From Sphingomonadaceae bacterium (lineage in GTDB: Bacteria; Pseudomonadota; Alphaproteobacteria; Sphingomonadales; Sphingomonadaceae): DNA of 41,345 nucleotides. This document shows positions 1 through 8,692 of this stretch, in pieces (positions within the stretch are counted from its first letter, which is position 1; the number at the start of each line of letters is the position of its first letter). Position numbers and translations under genes: made by a program. The stretch spans positions 1 to 41,345 of the forward strand of contig JANYGC010000009.1 in assembly GCA_025359425.1 (NCBI GenBank), given 5' to 3'. Below the pieces are notes generated by a model. That model was given only the letters and a program-made list of their open reading frames with translations, had not been told where the DNA came from and did no database searches.

Positions 1-2
1 CA

Positions 3-263
3 ATAATTCTTTGTCTTATTTCTCTCTCGTCCTGTGAGGGACATGAATACTGTGACAATAAAATCGCAGAACGCAAGGCAATCCAGTACGTTGATAGTAC
101 ATTTCGGCCAGATACCTCCAAGGTTTTTAAGCATTCGATTGATGAATATCATAGCAGTATGAAATTTACATTTGAAAATAAAGAACCATCTATTGGCGGA
201 GCCATAGTAGTCATAATGCGAAAATCTGACTGTACAGTTCAAGATGTGAAAATAACCCAGTAG
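3..263 (+). CDS. Small AT-rich lipoprotein, 5' end outside window (partial)
   Basis: An open frame runs from the window edge to a TAG at 261-263, giving 86 residues. It begins inside what looks like a lipoprotein signal peptide: a hydrophobic stretch IILCLISLSSC with a lipobox-like LSSC, so the mature protein would be lipid-anchored at that Cys. The rest is a short soluble domain ending IGGAIVVIMRKSDCTVQDVKI. That late glycine-rich beta pattern is loosely like small NTF2-fold immunity-type lipoproteins, but I do not recognise the family with confidence. Base composition is far more AT-rich than the rest of the window, and it abuts a repeat array and a broken DUF885 gene. This suggests acquired DNA. 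The start codon is not visible. Confidence 0.6.
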   Translation: MILCLISLSSCEGHEYCDNKIAERKAIQYVDSTFRPDTSKVFKHSIDEYHSSMKFTFENKEPSIGGAIVVIMRKSDCTVQDVKITQ

Positions 264-284
264 TAATATCTCTTGCAATTCCGC

Positions 285-857
285 AATTCCGGGGACACAA
301 TACTTAATTCGGGACAAAATTCCGGGGACAAAAATTCGGGGACACAATACTTAATTCGGTCGCGCCCCGCTCAGACGCTCCCGCCTCGCTCTGACCTTTC
401 CTACATATCCGCAATCTGCCACGCTCTTGCCAACCTGATCCCTTTGGCAGGCGCAGGACAAGCATTCTCAGCTCCGACCTTTTTCGTCGTCCCCTTTCCC
501 ATTTCGGGCCGCACAGCCCGCCGCATCGCCATGATTTTGGTGTGACCTTCGTGTGACCTTGCAACAATTCTGGAGACAATTCTGGAACACAATACTTAAG
601 CCGGCCGCACCCGCACTCAGATGCTCCCTTTTCGCTCCCTGGATCGCGGCGCGGGAGGCGCAATTGGGTCGTTCCTTGCTGCAGCGGCGAGTGTCCGGGG
701 TAAAGCGGCAGCGGAATTCCGGGGAATTCCGGGGACACAATACTTAATTCGATCGCGCCTTCGCTCAGACGCTCAAGGTAAAGCTCTAGGATGGGGACGG
801 AGGAGCTATTTAGTATTGTGTCCCCGAAATTGTGTCCCCGAAATTGTCCCCGAAATT
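285..857. repeat. Array of direct and inverted repeat units, no gene
   Basis: This stretch has no convincing gene. A unit with core GGGGACACAATACTTAATTC occurs in forward orientation at about 291-310, 339-357 and 731-750, with a degenerate copy at about 581-600. In three of these the similarity continues into a tail ending near CTCAGACGCTC (334-380, 578-626, 725-774). Inverted versions of the front end (TTTAGTATTGTGTCCCCG and repeated TGTCCCCGAAAT) lie at 809-857. Truncated pieces such as GGGACAAAATTCCGGGGACA (310-330) sit between them. The structure resembles repeat clusters left by REP-type or IS200-like elements, but no transposase is present. Open frames through it are low-complexity by-products of the repeats. 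Confidence 0.75.
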
Positions 858-1173
858 GATGGTCGACACCGGGCTCCACGCCAAGCGCTGGAGCCGCGAT
901 CATGCGATCACCTGGTTCTCCGAGACTAACGGCTCGGGGCTGTCCTCGGTTACTCCCGAGGTTGATCGCTACTGCGCCTGGCCGGGGCAGGCCTGCGACT
1001 ACAAGATGGGCCACACCGAGATCCTCGCCCAGCGCGAGCGCGCCAGGCAGGCGCTCGGCGCGGCCTACGATCTGCGCGATTTCGACGATGCGGTGGTGAC
1101 CGGCGGCAATGTCCCGCTCGATGTGCTGGGCGACACTGTCTCGCGCTATATTGCGGCGAAGTCTGCGCGCTGA
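858..1173 (+). pseudogene. DUF885 family protein, C-terminal remnant
   Basis: About 104 residues match the C-terminal end of DUF885 proteins (predicted secreted metallopeptidase-like). The frame starts VDTGLHAKRWSRDHAI and continues with VDRYCAWPGQACDYKMG, then a helix with ERARQALGAAYDLRDF and the closing VPLDVLGDTVSRYI. Intact members are around 550-600 residues, so about four fifths of the protein, including the HExxE-type region, is missing. The similarity begins exactly where the upstream inverted repeat ends (about 857), so the 5' part was removed or displaced by the repeat-bearing segment. An ATG at 859 and a GTG at 832 could start short products, but there is no good ribosome-binding site. 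I call it a broken gene. Confidence 0.75.
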
Positions 1174-1267
1174 TTCAGCACTGTAACGGTCATGCAGACG
1201 TGCTAGACCAAGCCCGGCAGGGGGCGTGCCCAGCGGCAACGAGTCGCCGCAACCAAGGAGCTATCCG

Positions 1268-1636
1268 ATGTCGATATTCAGCAAGATCAAGGACGCAATC
1301 TTCGGCCATAAAGCCGAAGCCGCGCCTGCGCCCACCGCCGAAACCCCGGCCATCCCGATGAACGACGCCGCCCCCGCGCCCGCCGCGCCGGTCGATATCG
1401 CTGCCGCGCTCGGTGCGATGAACGGCGCTGACAACCTCAACTGGCGCACCTCGGTGGTCGATCTGCTGAAGTTGGTCGGGATCGACGCGAGCTACGAAAA
1501 CCGCAAGGCGCTCGCGCACGAACTGGGCAATGCCGACTATGCGGGCTCGGCCGAAGACAACATCGCGCTGCAGAAGCAGGTGATGAAGGCGCTCGCCGAC
1601 AACGGCGGCATGGTCCCGGCCGAACTGCTCGACTGA
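1268..1636 (+). CDS. DUF3597 domain protein
   Basis: A 122-residue protein of the DUF3597 family, function unknown. The N-terminus MSIFSKIKDAIFGHKAE is the usual family opening. An Ala/Pro-rich linker follows (about residues 18-45), then the conserved domain with LNWRTSVVDLLKLVGIDAS, ENRKALAHELG and a C-terminal KQVMKALADNGGMVP. I chose ATG 1268 because an AAGGAG ribosome-binding site lies at 1254-1259 and the family start matches. An upstream in-frame start at 1226 would add 14 atypical residues. The gene stands alone: the broken DUF885 gene lies upstream and a hairpin terminator follows 26 bp after the stop. Predicted cytoplasmic and non-enzymatic; the family is known only from sequence. 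Confidence 0.88.
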   Translation: MSIFSKIKDAIFGHKAEAAPAPTAETPAIPMNDAAPAPAAPVDIAAALGAMNGADNLNWRTSVVDLLKLVGIDASYENRKALAHELGNADYAGSAEDNIALQKQVMKALADNGGMVPAELLD

Positions 1637-1661
1637 GCTTTTCGCGCACGAGAAACAAAGG

Positions 1662-1692
1662 CCCGGCCGCCGAAGGGTGCGCCGGGTTTTTT
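1662..1692 (+). terminator. Rho-independent terminator after the DUF3597 gene
   Basis: The stem CCCGGC (1662-1667) pairs with GCCGGG (1681-1686) around a short loop and is followed directly by six T residues (1687-1692). It lies 26 bp past the DUF3597 stop and separates that gene from the toxin-antitoxin operon. Confidence 0.75.
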
Positions 1693-1719
1693 CCATCAGG
1701 ACCCCGACCTTGCATTAGA

Positions 1720-1734
1720 TAGCACTCAGTGCTA
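1720..1734. promoter_or_regulatory. Palindromic operator candidate of the toxin-antitoxin operon
   Basis: TAGCACT-C-AGTGCTA is a perfect 7+1+7 palindrome ending 9 bp before the toxin ATG at 1744. HigA-type antitoxins bind such sites to repress their own operon. A weak -35-like TTGCAT (1710-1715) with a -10-like TACATC (1733-1738) 17 bp later would place the palindrome across the promoter. The palindrome is seen directly; its role is inferred. Confidence 0.55.
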
Positions 1735-1743
1735 CATCGAGCC

Positions 1744-2124
1744 ATGCTCGATCCCGCCCATCCGCGCGCCTTCAAGTCGGCGTGGTTTGCCAGGGCGGCG
1801 AAGAAGGCCAAAATTTCGGATCCAATCCTGTGCAAGGCGATTGCGCAAGTGATCGCGGGCCAGGCAGACGATCTGGGCGGCGGCGTGTTTAAAAAACGCC
1901 TATCGAATAACCAGTACCGTTCGATCATCCTGGCGCGCGGTGGGGATTTTTGGGTCTATGAGTTTTTGTTCGCCAAGCAGGACAAGGCCAACCTCGATGA
2001 GGATGAACTGAAAGTCTACCGAGCTATCGCCAAGCAATATGGCAAAATGACCGGTGAAACAGCGCAACGCCAGATAGATGACGGACAGTGGATCGAAATC
2101 TGCAATGACCCGCTGAAGCACTGA
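1744..2124 (+). CDS. HigB/RelE-like toxin of a type II toxin-antitoxin system
   Basis: A 126-residue protein resembling the RelE-like HigB toxin family with the pattern SAWFARAAKKAKIS, then LGGGVFKKRLSNNQYRSIILAR, then a terminal region KVYRAIAKQYGKMT. Members usually act as ribosome-dependent mRNA endonucleases; here this is inferred from family only. ATG 1744 fits the family N-terminus. A GTG at 1729 would add five residues but overlaps the palindrome at 1720-1734, so I prefer 1744. The toxin comes first and the antitoxin second, 28 bp apart, the usual HigBA order. The operon is bounded by terminators on both sides. The product looks full length. Confidence 0.85.
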   Translation: MLDPAHPRAFKSAWFARAAKKAKISDPILCKAIAQVIAGQADDLGGGVFKKRLSNNQYRSIILARGGDFWVYEFLFAKQDKANLDEDELKVYRAIAKQYGKMTGETAQRQIDDGQWIEICNDPLKH

Positions 2125-2152
2125 TCTGGGGATTTGAATTGGAGCAAGGATT

Positions 2153-2473
2153 GTGATCAAGCGTATTTACAAAAGCGATGCCATGGAGGCCGCCCACCTC
2201 TCCGCCCAGTCGCTTTACCGCATCGGCGTGATCGACAAGGCAACTATGCGCGAGTTCGATGAGGACTGCCTCTCGGCAACACCCGCGTTCGCGCCCAAGG
2301 ATATCAAAAAGCTGCGTGAATCAAACAAGGTCAGCCAGCCGGTGTTCGCGCGCTATCTCAACACCAGCGAGTCCACCGTCGAGAAGTGGGAAACCGGAGC
2401 CAAGCGCCCCAGCGGCATGGCGCTGAAACTGCTTTCCATTGTCCAGAAGCACGGCTTGCAGATGCTGGCTTGA
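2153..2473 (+). CDS. HigA-like XRE-family antitoxin
   Basis: A 106-residue protein with a helix-turn-helix of the XRE/Cro type in its C-terminal half (about residues 50-95: IKKLRESNKVSQPVFARYLN, TSESTVEKWETGAKRPSG). The N-terminal part is probably the toxin-binding segment. This is the layout of HigA/NadS-type antitoxins, which neutralise the toxin and, with it, repress the operon. The start is GTG 2153, preceded by a purine-rich GGAGCAAGGA at 2141-2150; there is no earlier good start. It follows the toxin by 28 bp and is closed by a strong terminator, so the pair is a complete two-gene module. Confidence 0.87.
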   Translation: MIKRIYKSDAMEAAHLSAQSLYRIGVIDKATMREFDEDCLSATPAFAPKDIKKLRESNKVSQPVFARYLNTSESTVEKWETGAKRPSGMALKLLSIVQKHGLQMLA

Positions 2474-2480
2474 GCCCAAT

Positions 2481-2520
2481 AAAAAGGGCCGTGACGCATC
2501 CCGTGTCACGGCCCTTTTTT
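2481..2520. terminator. Strong bidirectional terminator between convergent genes
   Basis: AAAAAGGGCCGTGAC (2481-2495) pairs with GTCACGGCCCTTTTTT (2505-2520) over a short loop. The A-run on one side and T-run on the other make it usable from both strands. It serves the antitoxin gene (+) and the DUF937 gene (-), whose stop is at 2538. Confidence 0.88.
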
Positions 2521-2537
2521 GTGATTGAGATTGGCGC

Positions 2538-2897
2538 TTACTTCTTCCCGAACAGCCCCTTGGCCATCCCGACGATATCGTTCAGCGGGTTGCCGTCGCC
2601 GTCCTTGTCGAGGCTGCCGAGCAGGCCCGAGGCGATCGGGCTGTCCTTGAGCAGCTGGGCATATTGCCCGAGCGAACCCTCGCCGCCGATCTGGTCAACG
2701 ATTTGGCTCAGCACCCCGGCATCGAGGCCGGTCTTGGCGGCCGCGCCCGCAATCGTATCGCCGGGTTCTTCATGCGACTGGCCCAGCGCGGCGATCGCCT
2801 TTTCGGCCATTTCGGGCGAGAGGCCGAGCTTGGTCGCCAGATTGCCGACGTCGGCGTGCTGACCGACCTGGCCCATGATGCTGTCGAAAATACCCAT
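2538..2897 (-). CDS. DUF937 (YidB-like) protein
   Basis: A 119-residue protein of the DUF937 family, function unknown. The N-terminus MGIFDSIMGQVGQHADVGNL is typical, followed by a helical region with two internal similar segments (LATKLGLSPEMAEKAIAALG and AAAKTGLDAGVLSQIVDQIG). An acidic loop LDKDGDGNPLNDIVG (about residues 96-110) looks like an EF-hand-type calcium loop but is also the usual DUF937 ending. ATG at 2895-2897 is preceded on the minus strand by GAGGAG at a good distance, so I reject the longer frame reading back to 3200. It is convergent with the toxin-antitoxin operon and downstream of pckA on the same strand, with an 85-bp gap. Confidence 0.88.
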   Translation of the reverse strand: MGIFDSIMGQVGQHADVGNLATKLGLSPEMAEKAIAALGQSHEEPGDTIAGAAAKTGLDAGVLSQIVDQIGGEGSLGQYAQLLKDSPIASGLLGSLDKDGDGNPLNDIVGMAKGLFGKK

Positions 2898-2982
2898 GCT
2901 GACGACTCCTCGGTGCGGAAAGCGCCAAGCTAAGCCCAGCAGCGGCACTAAGAAAGCTAAATCGGGATTTATTCCGGCCTTA

Positions 2983-4584
2983 TCAAGCTGCTTTGGGCGC
3001 GGATTCGAGCACCGATTGATCGACGTGAGCTTCGAACTGGGCGAAATTCTCGATGAATTTGCCGACCAGATCTTGCGCGGTTTGATCGTAAGCGTCCCCG
3101 TCGGCCCAGGCCGCGCGCGGATCGAGCAGTTTGCTGTCAACCCCGGGGACCGCGACCGGCACGTCGAAGCCGAAGTTTGGATCCTTCTTGAATTCGGCAT
3201 TGTTCAGGCTGCCGTCGAGCGCGGCATTAAGCAGCGCCCGGGTCGCCTTGATCGGCATGCGCTTGATGCCCGGATCGGTCGCCTGGCCGCCGGACCAGCC
3301 GGTGTTGACCAGCCAGCACTGTGCCCCGCCCTCGGCGATCCGCTTTTTCAGCAGGTTGCCGTAAACGCTGGGGTGGCGCGGCATGAAGGCGGCGCCGAAG
3401 CAGGTGCTGAAGGTTGCCGTCGGTTCGGTCACGCCGATTTCGGTCCCGGCGACCTTGGCGGTGTAACCCGAGAGGAAGTGATACATCGCCTGGTCCGGCG
3501 TGAGCCGGGCAATCGGCGGCAGCACCCCGAAGGCGTCGGCGGTGAGCAGGATGATGTTCGACGGCGGCGGGCCGAGGTTTTCCTTGCTGGTGTTCGGAAT
3601 GAACTCGATCGGATAGGCGCCGCGGGTGTTCTCGGTCTTGCTGGCGTCGGTGAAATCGAGCTCGCGCGTATCTTCGTCGATCGTGACGTTTTCCAGGATC
3701 GTGCCGAACATCTTGGTGGTCGCGTAAATCTCCGGCTCGCCCTCGGCCGAGAGATTGATCATCTTGGCGTAGCAGCCGCCTTCAAAGTTGAACACCGCTT
3801 CATCCGACCAGCCGTGCTCGTCGTCGCCGATCAGCGTGCGGCTGGCGTCGGCCGAAAGCGTGGTCTTGCCGGTGCCAGACAGGCCGAAGAAGATCGCGCT
3901 CTTGCCGTCGGCACCGATGTTGGCCGAACAATGCATCGGCATCACGCCCTGCGCCGGCAGCAGGAAGTTGAGCAGGCCGAACACGCCCTTCTTCATTTCG
4001 CCCGAATATTCGGTGTTGCCGATGAGGATCAGCTTCTCGGTCAGATTGACCGCGATCACCGTATCGCTGCGGCAGCCGTGGCGCACCGGGTCGGCCTTGA
4101 AGCTGGGCAGGTTGATGATCGTGTATTCGGGCGCAAAGCTGGCCAGCTCCGCAGCCGTCGGCCGCACCAGCAAGGTACGGATAAACAGGTTATGCCAGGC
4201 CATCTGGGTGATCACGCGCACATTGACGCGATATTCGGGCTGGCTCCCGCCGAACAGGTCGGCGACGTAAAGTTCGTTCTGGTTTTTGATGGCAGCGAGA
4301 AAATCGGCCTTCAGGTTCGCCCAGTGCTCGCCTCCCATCGGTTGATTGATCGGGCCCCAGTTGATCGTGCTTTCGGTGATTGCGTCACGGACGACGAATT
4401 TGTCCTTCACGCTGCGTCCAGTGAACTTGCCGGTATCGACCAGCAGCGCACCGTCCTTCGTCAGCTTGCCTTCGCCCTTGTTCAGCGCATGCTCGACCAG
4501 CGGCGCGGTGCCGAGGTTGGCGTGAATCGCCGCCGAGGTGACGATGCCCTGCGCGGCAAGCGGATGCGAAAGCGTAGCGGTCAA
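2983..4584 (-). CDS. pckA: Phosphoenolpyruvate carboxykinase (ATP)
   Basis: A 533-residue cytosolic enzyme converting oxaloacetate and ATP to phosphoenolpyruvate, CO2 and ADP, the entry step of gluconeogenesis. The P-loop GLSGTGKT is at residues 234-241, the kinase-2 motif LIGDDEHGW at 251-259 and the active-site segment NFEGGCYAK at 266-274. Length is normal for the ATP-type family. The start appears to be TTG (4582-4584), with ACGGAGA as ribosome-binding site about 8 bp upstream and no internal Met near the N-terminus. It is divergent from the chvI homologue over a 247-bp gap. pckA next to chvI-chvG is a conserved arrangement in alphaproteobacteria. The long open frame on the opposite strand is a codon-usage shadow. 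Confidence 0.97.
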   Translation of the reverse strand: MTATLSHPLAAQGIVTSAAIHANLGTAPLVEHALNKGEGKLTKDGALLVDTGKFTGRSVKDKFVVRDAITESTINWGPINQPMGGEHWANLKADFLAAIKNQNELYVADLFGGSQPEYRVNVRVITQMAWHNLFIRTLLVRPTAAELASFAPEYTIINLPSFKADPVRHGCRSDTVIAVNLTEKLILIGNTEYSGEMKKGVFGLLNFLLPAQGVMPMHCSANIGADGKSAIFFGLSGTGKTTLSADASRTLIGDDEHGWSDEAVFNFEGGCYAKMINLSAEGEPEIYATTKMFGTILENVTIDEDTRELDFTDASKTENTRGAYPIEFIPNTSKENLGPPPSNIILLTADAFGVLPPIARLTPDQAMYHFLSGYTAKVAGTEIGVTEPTATFSTCFGAAFMPRHPSVYGNLLKKRIAEGGAQCWLVNTGWSGGQATDPGIKRMPIKATRALLNAALDGSLNNAEFKKDPNFGFDVPVAVPGVDSKLLDPRAAWADGDAYDQTAQDLVGKFIENFAQFEAHVDQSVLESAPKAA

Positions 4585-4710
4585 TGCAATCTCCGTCAGT
4601 TTCCGGTTACCGCGCCGCGCTGCTTGCGGGCTCGATCACATACGAATGCGCCGGAGGTGTTCGGCGCGCATAGTCGCTGCAGGTGATTCCGTCAAATTGC
4701 TCGATTAGGG

Positions 4711-4738
4711 TCAAACTCCTGTTTCATTTCAATATACT
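4711..4738 (+). promoter_or_regulatory. Candidate promoter in the pckA-chvI divergent region
   Basis: The 247-bp gap is locally AT-rich at 4690-4745. TATACT at 4733-4738 is a good -10-like hexamer, with a poor -35 match about 16 bp upstream (TCAAAC, 4711-4716). It would give a leader of about 90 bases before the chvI ATG. The assignment is tentative, and the strand is chosen from the hexamer only. Confidence 0.3.
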
Positions 4739-4831
4739 AAGTCCACAATCCGGCGCGATTGCGCTGCCCCCCGTTCCGCGCTACCCCATTGCTCCCGTCA
4801 GGCAGCCAGCAAAGCGCGTCCCATCGCACCC

Positions 4832-5578
4832 ATGGCCGACAGTCCCGCACCATCCCCCGAACATCCCGCACCGCAAGTCATCGCGCTGGTCGACGACGAT
4901 CGCAACATCCTGACCACGGTCTCGATCGGCTTGCAGGCCGAAGGTTTCATCACCCGGGTCTATTCTGACGGGGTCGCGGCATTGAAGGCGTTGCTCGAAA
5001 ATCCGCCCGACCTTGCCGTCTGCGATATCAAGATGCCGAGCATGGACGGGCTGCAACTGCTGCAAAAGCTGCGCGAAAAGAGCGCGCTGCCGGTGATCTT
5101 CCTGACCAGCAAGGACGAGGAGCCCGACGAAGCGCTCGGCCTTGCGCTGGGCGCGGACGACTACATTACCAAGCCGTTCAGCCAGCGGCTGCTGGTTGCC
5201 CGCATCCGTGCGATCCTGCGCCGCAGCGAGCTGGCGCGCGGCGATGCGGCGGCGGATGCCGAGAGCGCCCCAAGCGAGGAACTGGCGCGCGGGCGGCTGG
5301 TCATGGACCCGGCGCGGCACCAGGTCACCTGGCAAGGCGAGCCGGTCTCGCTGACCGTCACCGAGTTCCTGCTGCTCGAGGCACTGGCCAGCCGCCCCGG
5401 GGTGATCAAGAACCGCAACCAGCTGATGGACGCGGCCTATTCGAACGACGTGTTCGTCGACGACCGCACGATCGACAGTCACATCAAGCGGCTGCGGCGC
5501 AAATTCCGCGCGGTCGATCCGCAGTTCTCAGCGATCGAGACACTCTACGGCGCGGGGTATTCGTTCACCGATGCCTGA
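4832..5578 (+). CDS. chvI: ChvI-like response regulator (OmpR/PhoB family)
   Basis: A 248-residue DNA-binding response regulator. The receiver domain (about 16-130) has acidic residues D21-D23, phosphoacceptor D65 ([12 protein letters not shown]), T92 and K114 (YITKP). A winged-helix output domain (about 150-245) has [15 protein letters not shown] and [17 protein letters not shown]. In alphaproteobacteria ChvG/ChvI control envelope, acid-response and central metabolic genes. ATG 4832 gives a short Pro-rich N-terminal extension before the receiver; no stronger start is visible. It overlaps the sensor kinase gene by 8 bp and lies beside pckA, the classical synteny for this system, which supports the name. 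Confidence 0.93.
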   Translation: MADSPAPSPEHPAPQVIALVDDDRNILTTVSIGLQAEGFITRVYSDGVAALKALLENPPDLAVCDIKMPSMDGLQLLQKLREKSALPVIFLTSKDEEPDEALGLALGADDYITKPFSQRLLVARIRAILRRSELARGDAAADAESAPSEELARGRLVMDPARHQVTWQGEPVSLTVTEFLLLEALASRPGVIKNRNQLMDAAYSNDVFVDDRTIDSHIKRLRRKFRAVDPQFSAIETLYGAGYSFTDA

Positions 5579-7145
5579 CACCGTAACGCTGCCGGTGCGC
5601 CAGCGCCGCCTCTACTGGACGCGGCGCACCTCGCTCACCGCGCGCATTCTGGCGGTCAACATCATTGCGCTGGGACTGATGGCGGGGAGCCTGTTCTACC
5701 TCGATTCGTACCGCAAGCAGCTGGTCGCCGAACGCTTCAAGCTGGCCAGCGCCGAGGCCGAGATCGCCGCCGCCGGGCTCGCCCAGACCAACCCGCGCGA
5801 ACGCGCCGCGATGGCCGCGCAGATAGGCACCGACCAGCACCTGCGGCTGCGGGTCTATGGCGCCGACGGGCAGCTCACGCTCGATAGTTTCAAGGTCGCC
5901 GGACCCAGCTTTGTGTTCGCCGATCCGCAGGCCGATCCGTGGTATCTGAATGCCGCGCGGGTGCTCGACCGCTCGATGAACTGGACGCTCGGCACGCCGC
6001 CGATTCCGCCATACACCCAGCCCGCGATCGATGCAGCGACCAGCTGGCCCGAAGTGGGCGACGCGAGCCGCACGCACAGCACCATCGTGATGGAACGCTC
6101 GGCCCCCGACGAAAGCCCGGTGATCACCGCCGCGACCCCGATCGGCACCGCGGGCGAATTGCTGCTGACCACCCGCAATGCGCCCGACATCACCCAGGCC
6201 GTGCGCGATGCGCGGCAGACGCTGGCGATCGTGCTGGGGGTGACGCTGCTGATCTCGATCCAGCTGTCGCTGTTCCTCGCGCGCACCATCGTCAAGCCGC
6301 TGCGCGCGCTGGTCCGCGCGGCGGTGCGGGTGCGGCTCGGACGTGACCGTGCGGTCGAAGTGCCGCGCCTGCCTGAGCGCCGCGACGAGATCGGGCTGCT
6401 GGCGCGCGCGCTATCCGACATGACCGGGGCGCTGCGCAGCCGGATCGATGCGGTCGAGACTTTCGCCGCCGACGTGGCGCACGAGATCAAGAACCCACTC
6501 GCCAGTCTGCGCAGCGCGCTCGAAAGCCTTGAGAAGGTCAAGGATGACGAACTGCGCACCAAGCTCACCGCCATCGCCGCGCATGACGTCCAGCGGATCG
6601 ACCGGCTGGTCACCGAAATCGCCGAAGCGAGCCGGATCGACGCGCAGCTCAGCCGCACCCCGTTCGACGAGGTCGATCTGATGACGCTCGCCGAAACGCT
6701 CGTCCGCGCCCGCGCCGAGCGCGGCGATGCCGGACCCTGCACCGTGCGGGTCGAACCGCAGGACGCCGGGCCGTGGGTGGTCCCGGGCGATCCTGCCCGG
6801 CTCGAACGCGTGCTGGTCAATCTGCTCGACAACGCCTGTTCGTTCTCTCCGCCCGGCGGCGCGGTGGTGCTCGGCGTGGCGCGGCATCCCGAGCATGTCG
6901 AGCTGACCGTCACCGACGAGGGCCCGGGCATACCGCCCGAAGCGCGCGACAAAATCTTCGACCGCTTCCACTCGCTGCGCCCCGATACCGAACAATTCGG
7001 TAATCATTCGGGCCTCGGCCTCGCGATCGCCCGGACGATCGCCGAGGCGCACGATGGGACCCTGGTGTCGACCGACCGGCCCGACGGGAAGCCGGGCGCG
7101 TGCCTGGTGCTGGAGCTGCCAACGGTGGAGGAGGAGGGTTCGTGA
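5571..7145 (+). CDS. chvG: ChvG-like sensor histidine kinase
   Basis: A 524-residue inner-membrane kinase. TM1 is about residues 25-45, a periplasmic sensor follows (46-215), TM2 is about 216-239, then a HAMP linker (240-290). The H-box is [20 protein letters not shown] with phosphorylatable H304. The ATP-binding domain has the N-box [14 protein letters not shown], the G1-type box [20 protein letters not shown] and the G2-type box [16 protein letters not shown]. Start ATG 5571 overlaps the chvI stop by 8 bp, and its own stop overlaps the hprK start (GTGA), so the three are translationally coupled. All catalytic boxes are intact. The signal is not evident from sequence; relatives respond to acidic pH or envelope stress. 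Confidence 0.93.
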   Translation: MPDTVTLPVRQRRLYWTRRTSLTARILAVNIIALGLMAGSLFYLDSYRKQLVAERFKLASAEAEIAAAGLAQTNPRERAAMAAQIGTDQHLRLRVYGADGQLTLDSFKVAGPSFVFADPQADPWYLNAARVLDRSMNWTLGTPPIPPYTQPAIDAATSWPEVGDASRTHSTIVMERSAPDESPVITAATPIGTAGELLLTTRNAPDITQAVRDARQTLAIVLGVTLLISIQLSLFLARTIVKPLRALVRAAVRVRLGRDRAVEVPRLPERRDEIGLLARALSDMTGALRSRIDAVETFAADVAHEIKNPLASLRSALESLEKVKDDELRTKLTAIAAHDVQRIDRLVTEIAEASRIDAQLSRTPFDEVDLMTLAETLVRARAERGDAGPCTVRVEPQDAGPWVVPGDPARLERVLVNLLDNACSFSPPGGAVVLGVARHPEHVELTVTDEGPGIPPEARDKIFDRFHSLRPDTEQFGNHSGLGLAIARTIAEAHDGTLVSTDRPDGKPGACLVLELPTVEEEGS

Positions 7146-7564
7146 CCGGATTGCTCCACCCGGCCACCTGCGTCGCGATCGGCAATCGCGCGGTGCTGAT
7201 CGAAGGTCCGCCCGGCTCGGGCAAGTCCAGCCTTGCGCTCGCGCTGATCGATCGCGGTGCGGTTTTGGTCGGCGATGACGGGGTCAGCCTCATCGCGCGC
7301 GGTGGCCACCTCTACGCCAGCCCGCCGCCGAACATCGCCGGACTGCTCGAGGTCAGAAACCTCGGGCTGTTGCCGTTTCGCACTACCAGCAACGTGCCGG
7401 TGGCGCTGGTCATTGTGCTCGATACCATGGCCCCGCGCTATCTCGAGGCTGCCGAAGCCGCCGAACGCAAAGGTGTGCCATTGCCGCTGATCGAACTGTG
7501 GCCGTCGGAAAATGCGCCCGCCCGCAAGGTCGAACTCGCGCTCGAGCGCTATGGCCTGGCCTGA
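7142..7564 (+). CDS. hprK: HPr kinase/phosphorylase, short alphaproteobacterial form
   Basis: A 140-residue protein containing only the kinase domain. The P-loop GPPGSGKSS is at residues 22-30, followed by LVGDDGVSLIAR, part of the HprK active site, and LPLIELWP near the C-terminus. Firmicute HprK proteins are about 310 residues with an N-terminal domain; that domain is absent here, as is usual in alphaproteobacteria. The predicted role is to phosphorylate a regulatory serine of HPr, whose gene is about 1.6 kb downstream. GTG 7142 overlaps the chvG stop by 4 bp and fits the family start. An ATG at 7100 would add a Gly-rich tail lying in chvG sequence. Confidence 0.92.
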   Translation: MTGLLHPATCVAIGNRAVLIEGPPGSGKSSLALALIDRGAVLVGDDGVSLIARGGHLYASPPPNIAGLLEVRNLGLLPFRTTSNVPVALVIVLDTMAPRYLEAAEAAERKGVPLPLIELWPSENAPARKVELALERYGLA

Positions 7565-7642
7565 CCAACCGTCCCCGCCGGGGACAGCCCGGTCCCACCC
7601 CTTCACATTGCGTCCTTCCAGCGCCATTTATGTTGCACCGCA

Positions 7643-8587
7643 ATGACCGAGTCTTCCGCTCCAGCACCCCCCCAAGCACCGCAGCGTTTGCTGCTCGTTA
7701 CCGGGCTGCTCGGCGCGGGCAAGACCACCGCGTTGAAAGTGCTGGAAGACCTTGGCTGGGAGGTGATCGACAACTTCCCGGTGCGTCTGCTCGGCCGGCT
7801 GATCGACAGCGCCGATGCGCCGGCCGCCGACACCCCGCTGGCGATCGGATTCGATTCGCGCACGCGCGGCTTCGATCCCAACAAAGTCATCGCGCTGGTC
7901 AAAAAGCTGACCGGACGCGCCGACCTCGAGATTACCACACTGTTCCTCGATTGCGCCGGAACCGAGCTGGAGCGGCGCTATAACGAGACCCGCCGCCGCC
8001 ACCCGCTGGCGCAGGACCTGCCCGCCGCCAGCGGGATTTCGGCCGAGCGCGAGCTGATGGAGCCGCTGCGGCGCTGGGCCGACCTGGTGATCTCGACCAC
8101 CCAGTTCAGCAGCAACGACCTGCAGCAGGCGATCCGCGAGCGGTTTGGCGATAGCGCGGTGCGCGGCATGACCGTGTCGGTCAGCAGCTTCGGCTTTTCG
8201 CGCGGGATGCCGCCGATCGCCGATCTGGTGTTCGACATGCGCTTTCTCGACAATCCGCACTGGGACCCGGTGCTGCGCCTGCAAACCGGGCAGGATGAGG
8301 CCGTGGCCGCCCACATCCGCCAGGACCCCGCGTGGTTCGAGGCATTCGCCCGGATCCGCGACCTCGTGCTGCTGCTGCTGCCGCGCTATCAGGCGCAAGG
8401 CAAAGCTTATGTGAACGTGGCCTTCGGCTGCACCGGCGGGCGCCACCGCTCGGTGTTTGCCGCCGAACAATTGGCGGCGGCGCTGACCGCGGCGGGCTAT
8501 ACCCCCAGCGTCCTCCACCGCAACCTGTCGGCCCGCGCGGCTGATCTGGTCGAGGGGAAACCGGATGCCGTTGTGGGACTTACCTGA
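7643..8587 (+). CDS. rapZ: RNase adapter protein RapZ
   Basis: A 314-residue P-loop protein (formerly YvcJ/YhbJ family). The N-terminal Walker A GLLGAGKT is at residues 21-28. The C-terminal domain has the family signature AFGCTGGRHRSVFAAEQLA. In enterobacteria RapZ binds small RNAs and guides RNase E to control amino-sugar synthesis; the role in alphaproteobacteria is less clear. Its place between hprK and the EIIA/HPr genes ties it to PTS regulation. ATG 7643 is the chosen start; the first 14 residues are a Pro/Ala-rich extension of doubtful importance. The spacing of 78 bp from hprK allows read-through in the same operon. Confidence 0.94.
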   Translation: MTESSAPAPPQAPQRLLLVTGLLGAGKTTALKVLEDLGWEVIDNFPVRLLGRLIDSADAPAADTPLAIGFDSRTRGFDPNKVIALVKKLTGRADLEITTLFLDCAGTELERRYNETRRRHPLAQDLPAASGISAERELMEPLRRWADLVISTTQFSSNDLQQAIRERFGDSAVRGMTVSVSSFGFSRGMPPIADLVFDMRFLDNPHWDPVLRLQTGQDEAVAAHIRQDPAWFEAFARIRDLVLLLLPRYQAQGKAYVNVAFGCTGGRHRSVFAAEQLAAALTAAGYTPSVLHRNLSARAADLVEGKPDAVVGLT

Positions 8588-8692
8588 CGCCATGACAGGA
8601 AATCCATTGACCGCGCTGCGCGCAATCGTCATGGCCCTGCGCCACCGCCGGGCGCGAGTCGCCTGCCCCCGGCCATGGAGCGCTGCCCGGAC

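Noticed and set aside
273..545. 90-residue open frame through the repeats
   Set aside because: Its sequence is mostly translated repeat units and there is no ribosome-binding site.
285..857. CRISPR array
   Set aside because: Units are unevenly spaced, occur in both orientations, vary in length, and no cas gene is near.
2875..4686. 603-residue open frame on the + strand opposite pckA
   Set aside because: Its codons mirror the pckA reading frame in high-GC DNA, it has no recognisable domain, and pckA on the other strand has all catalytic motifs.
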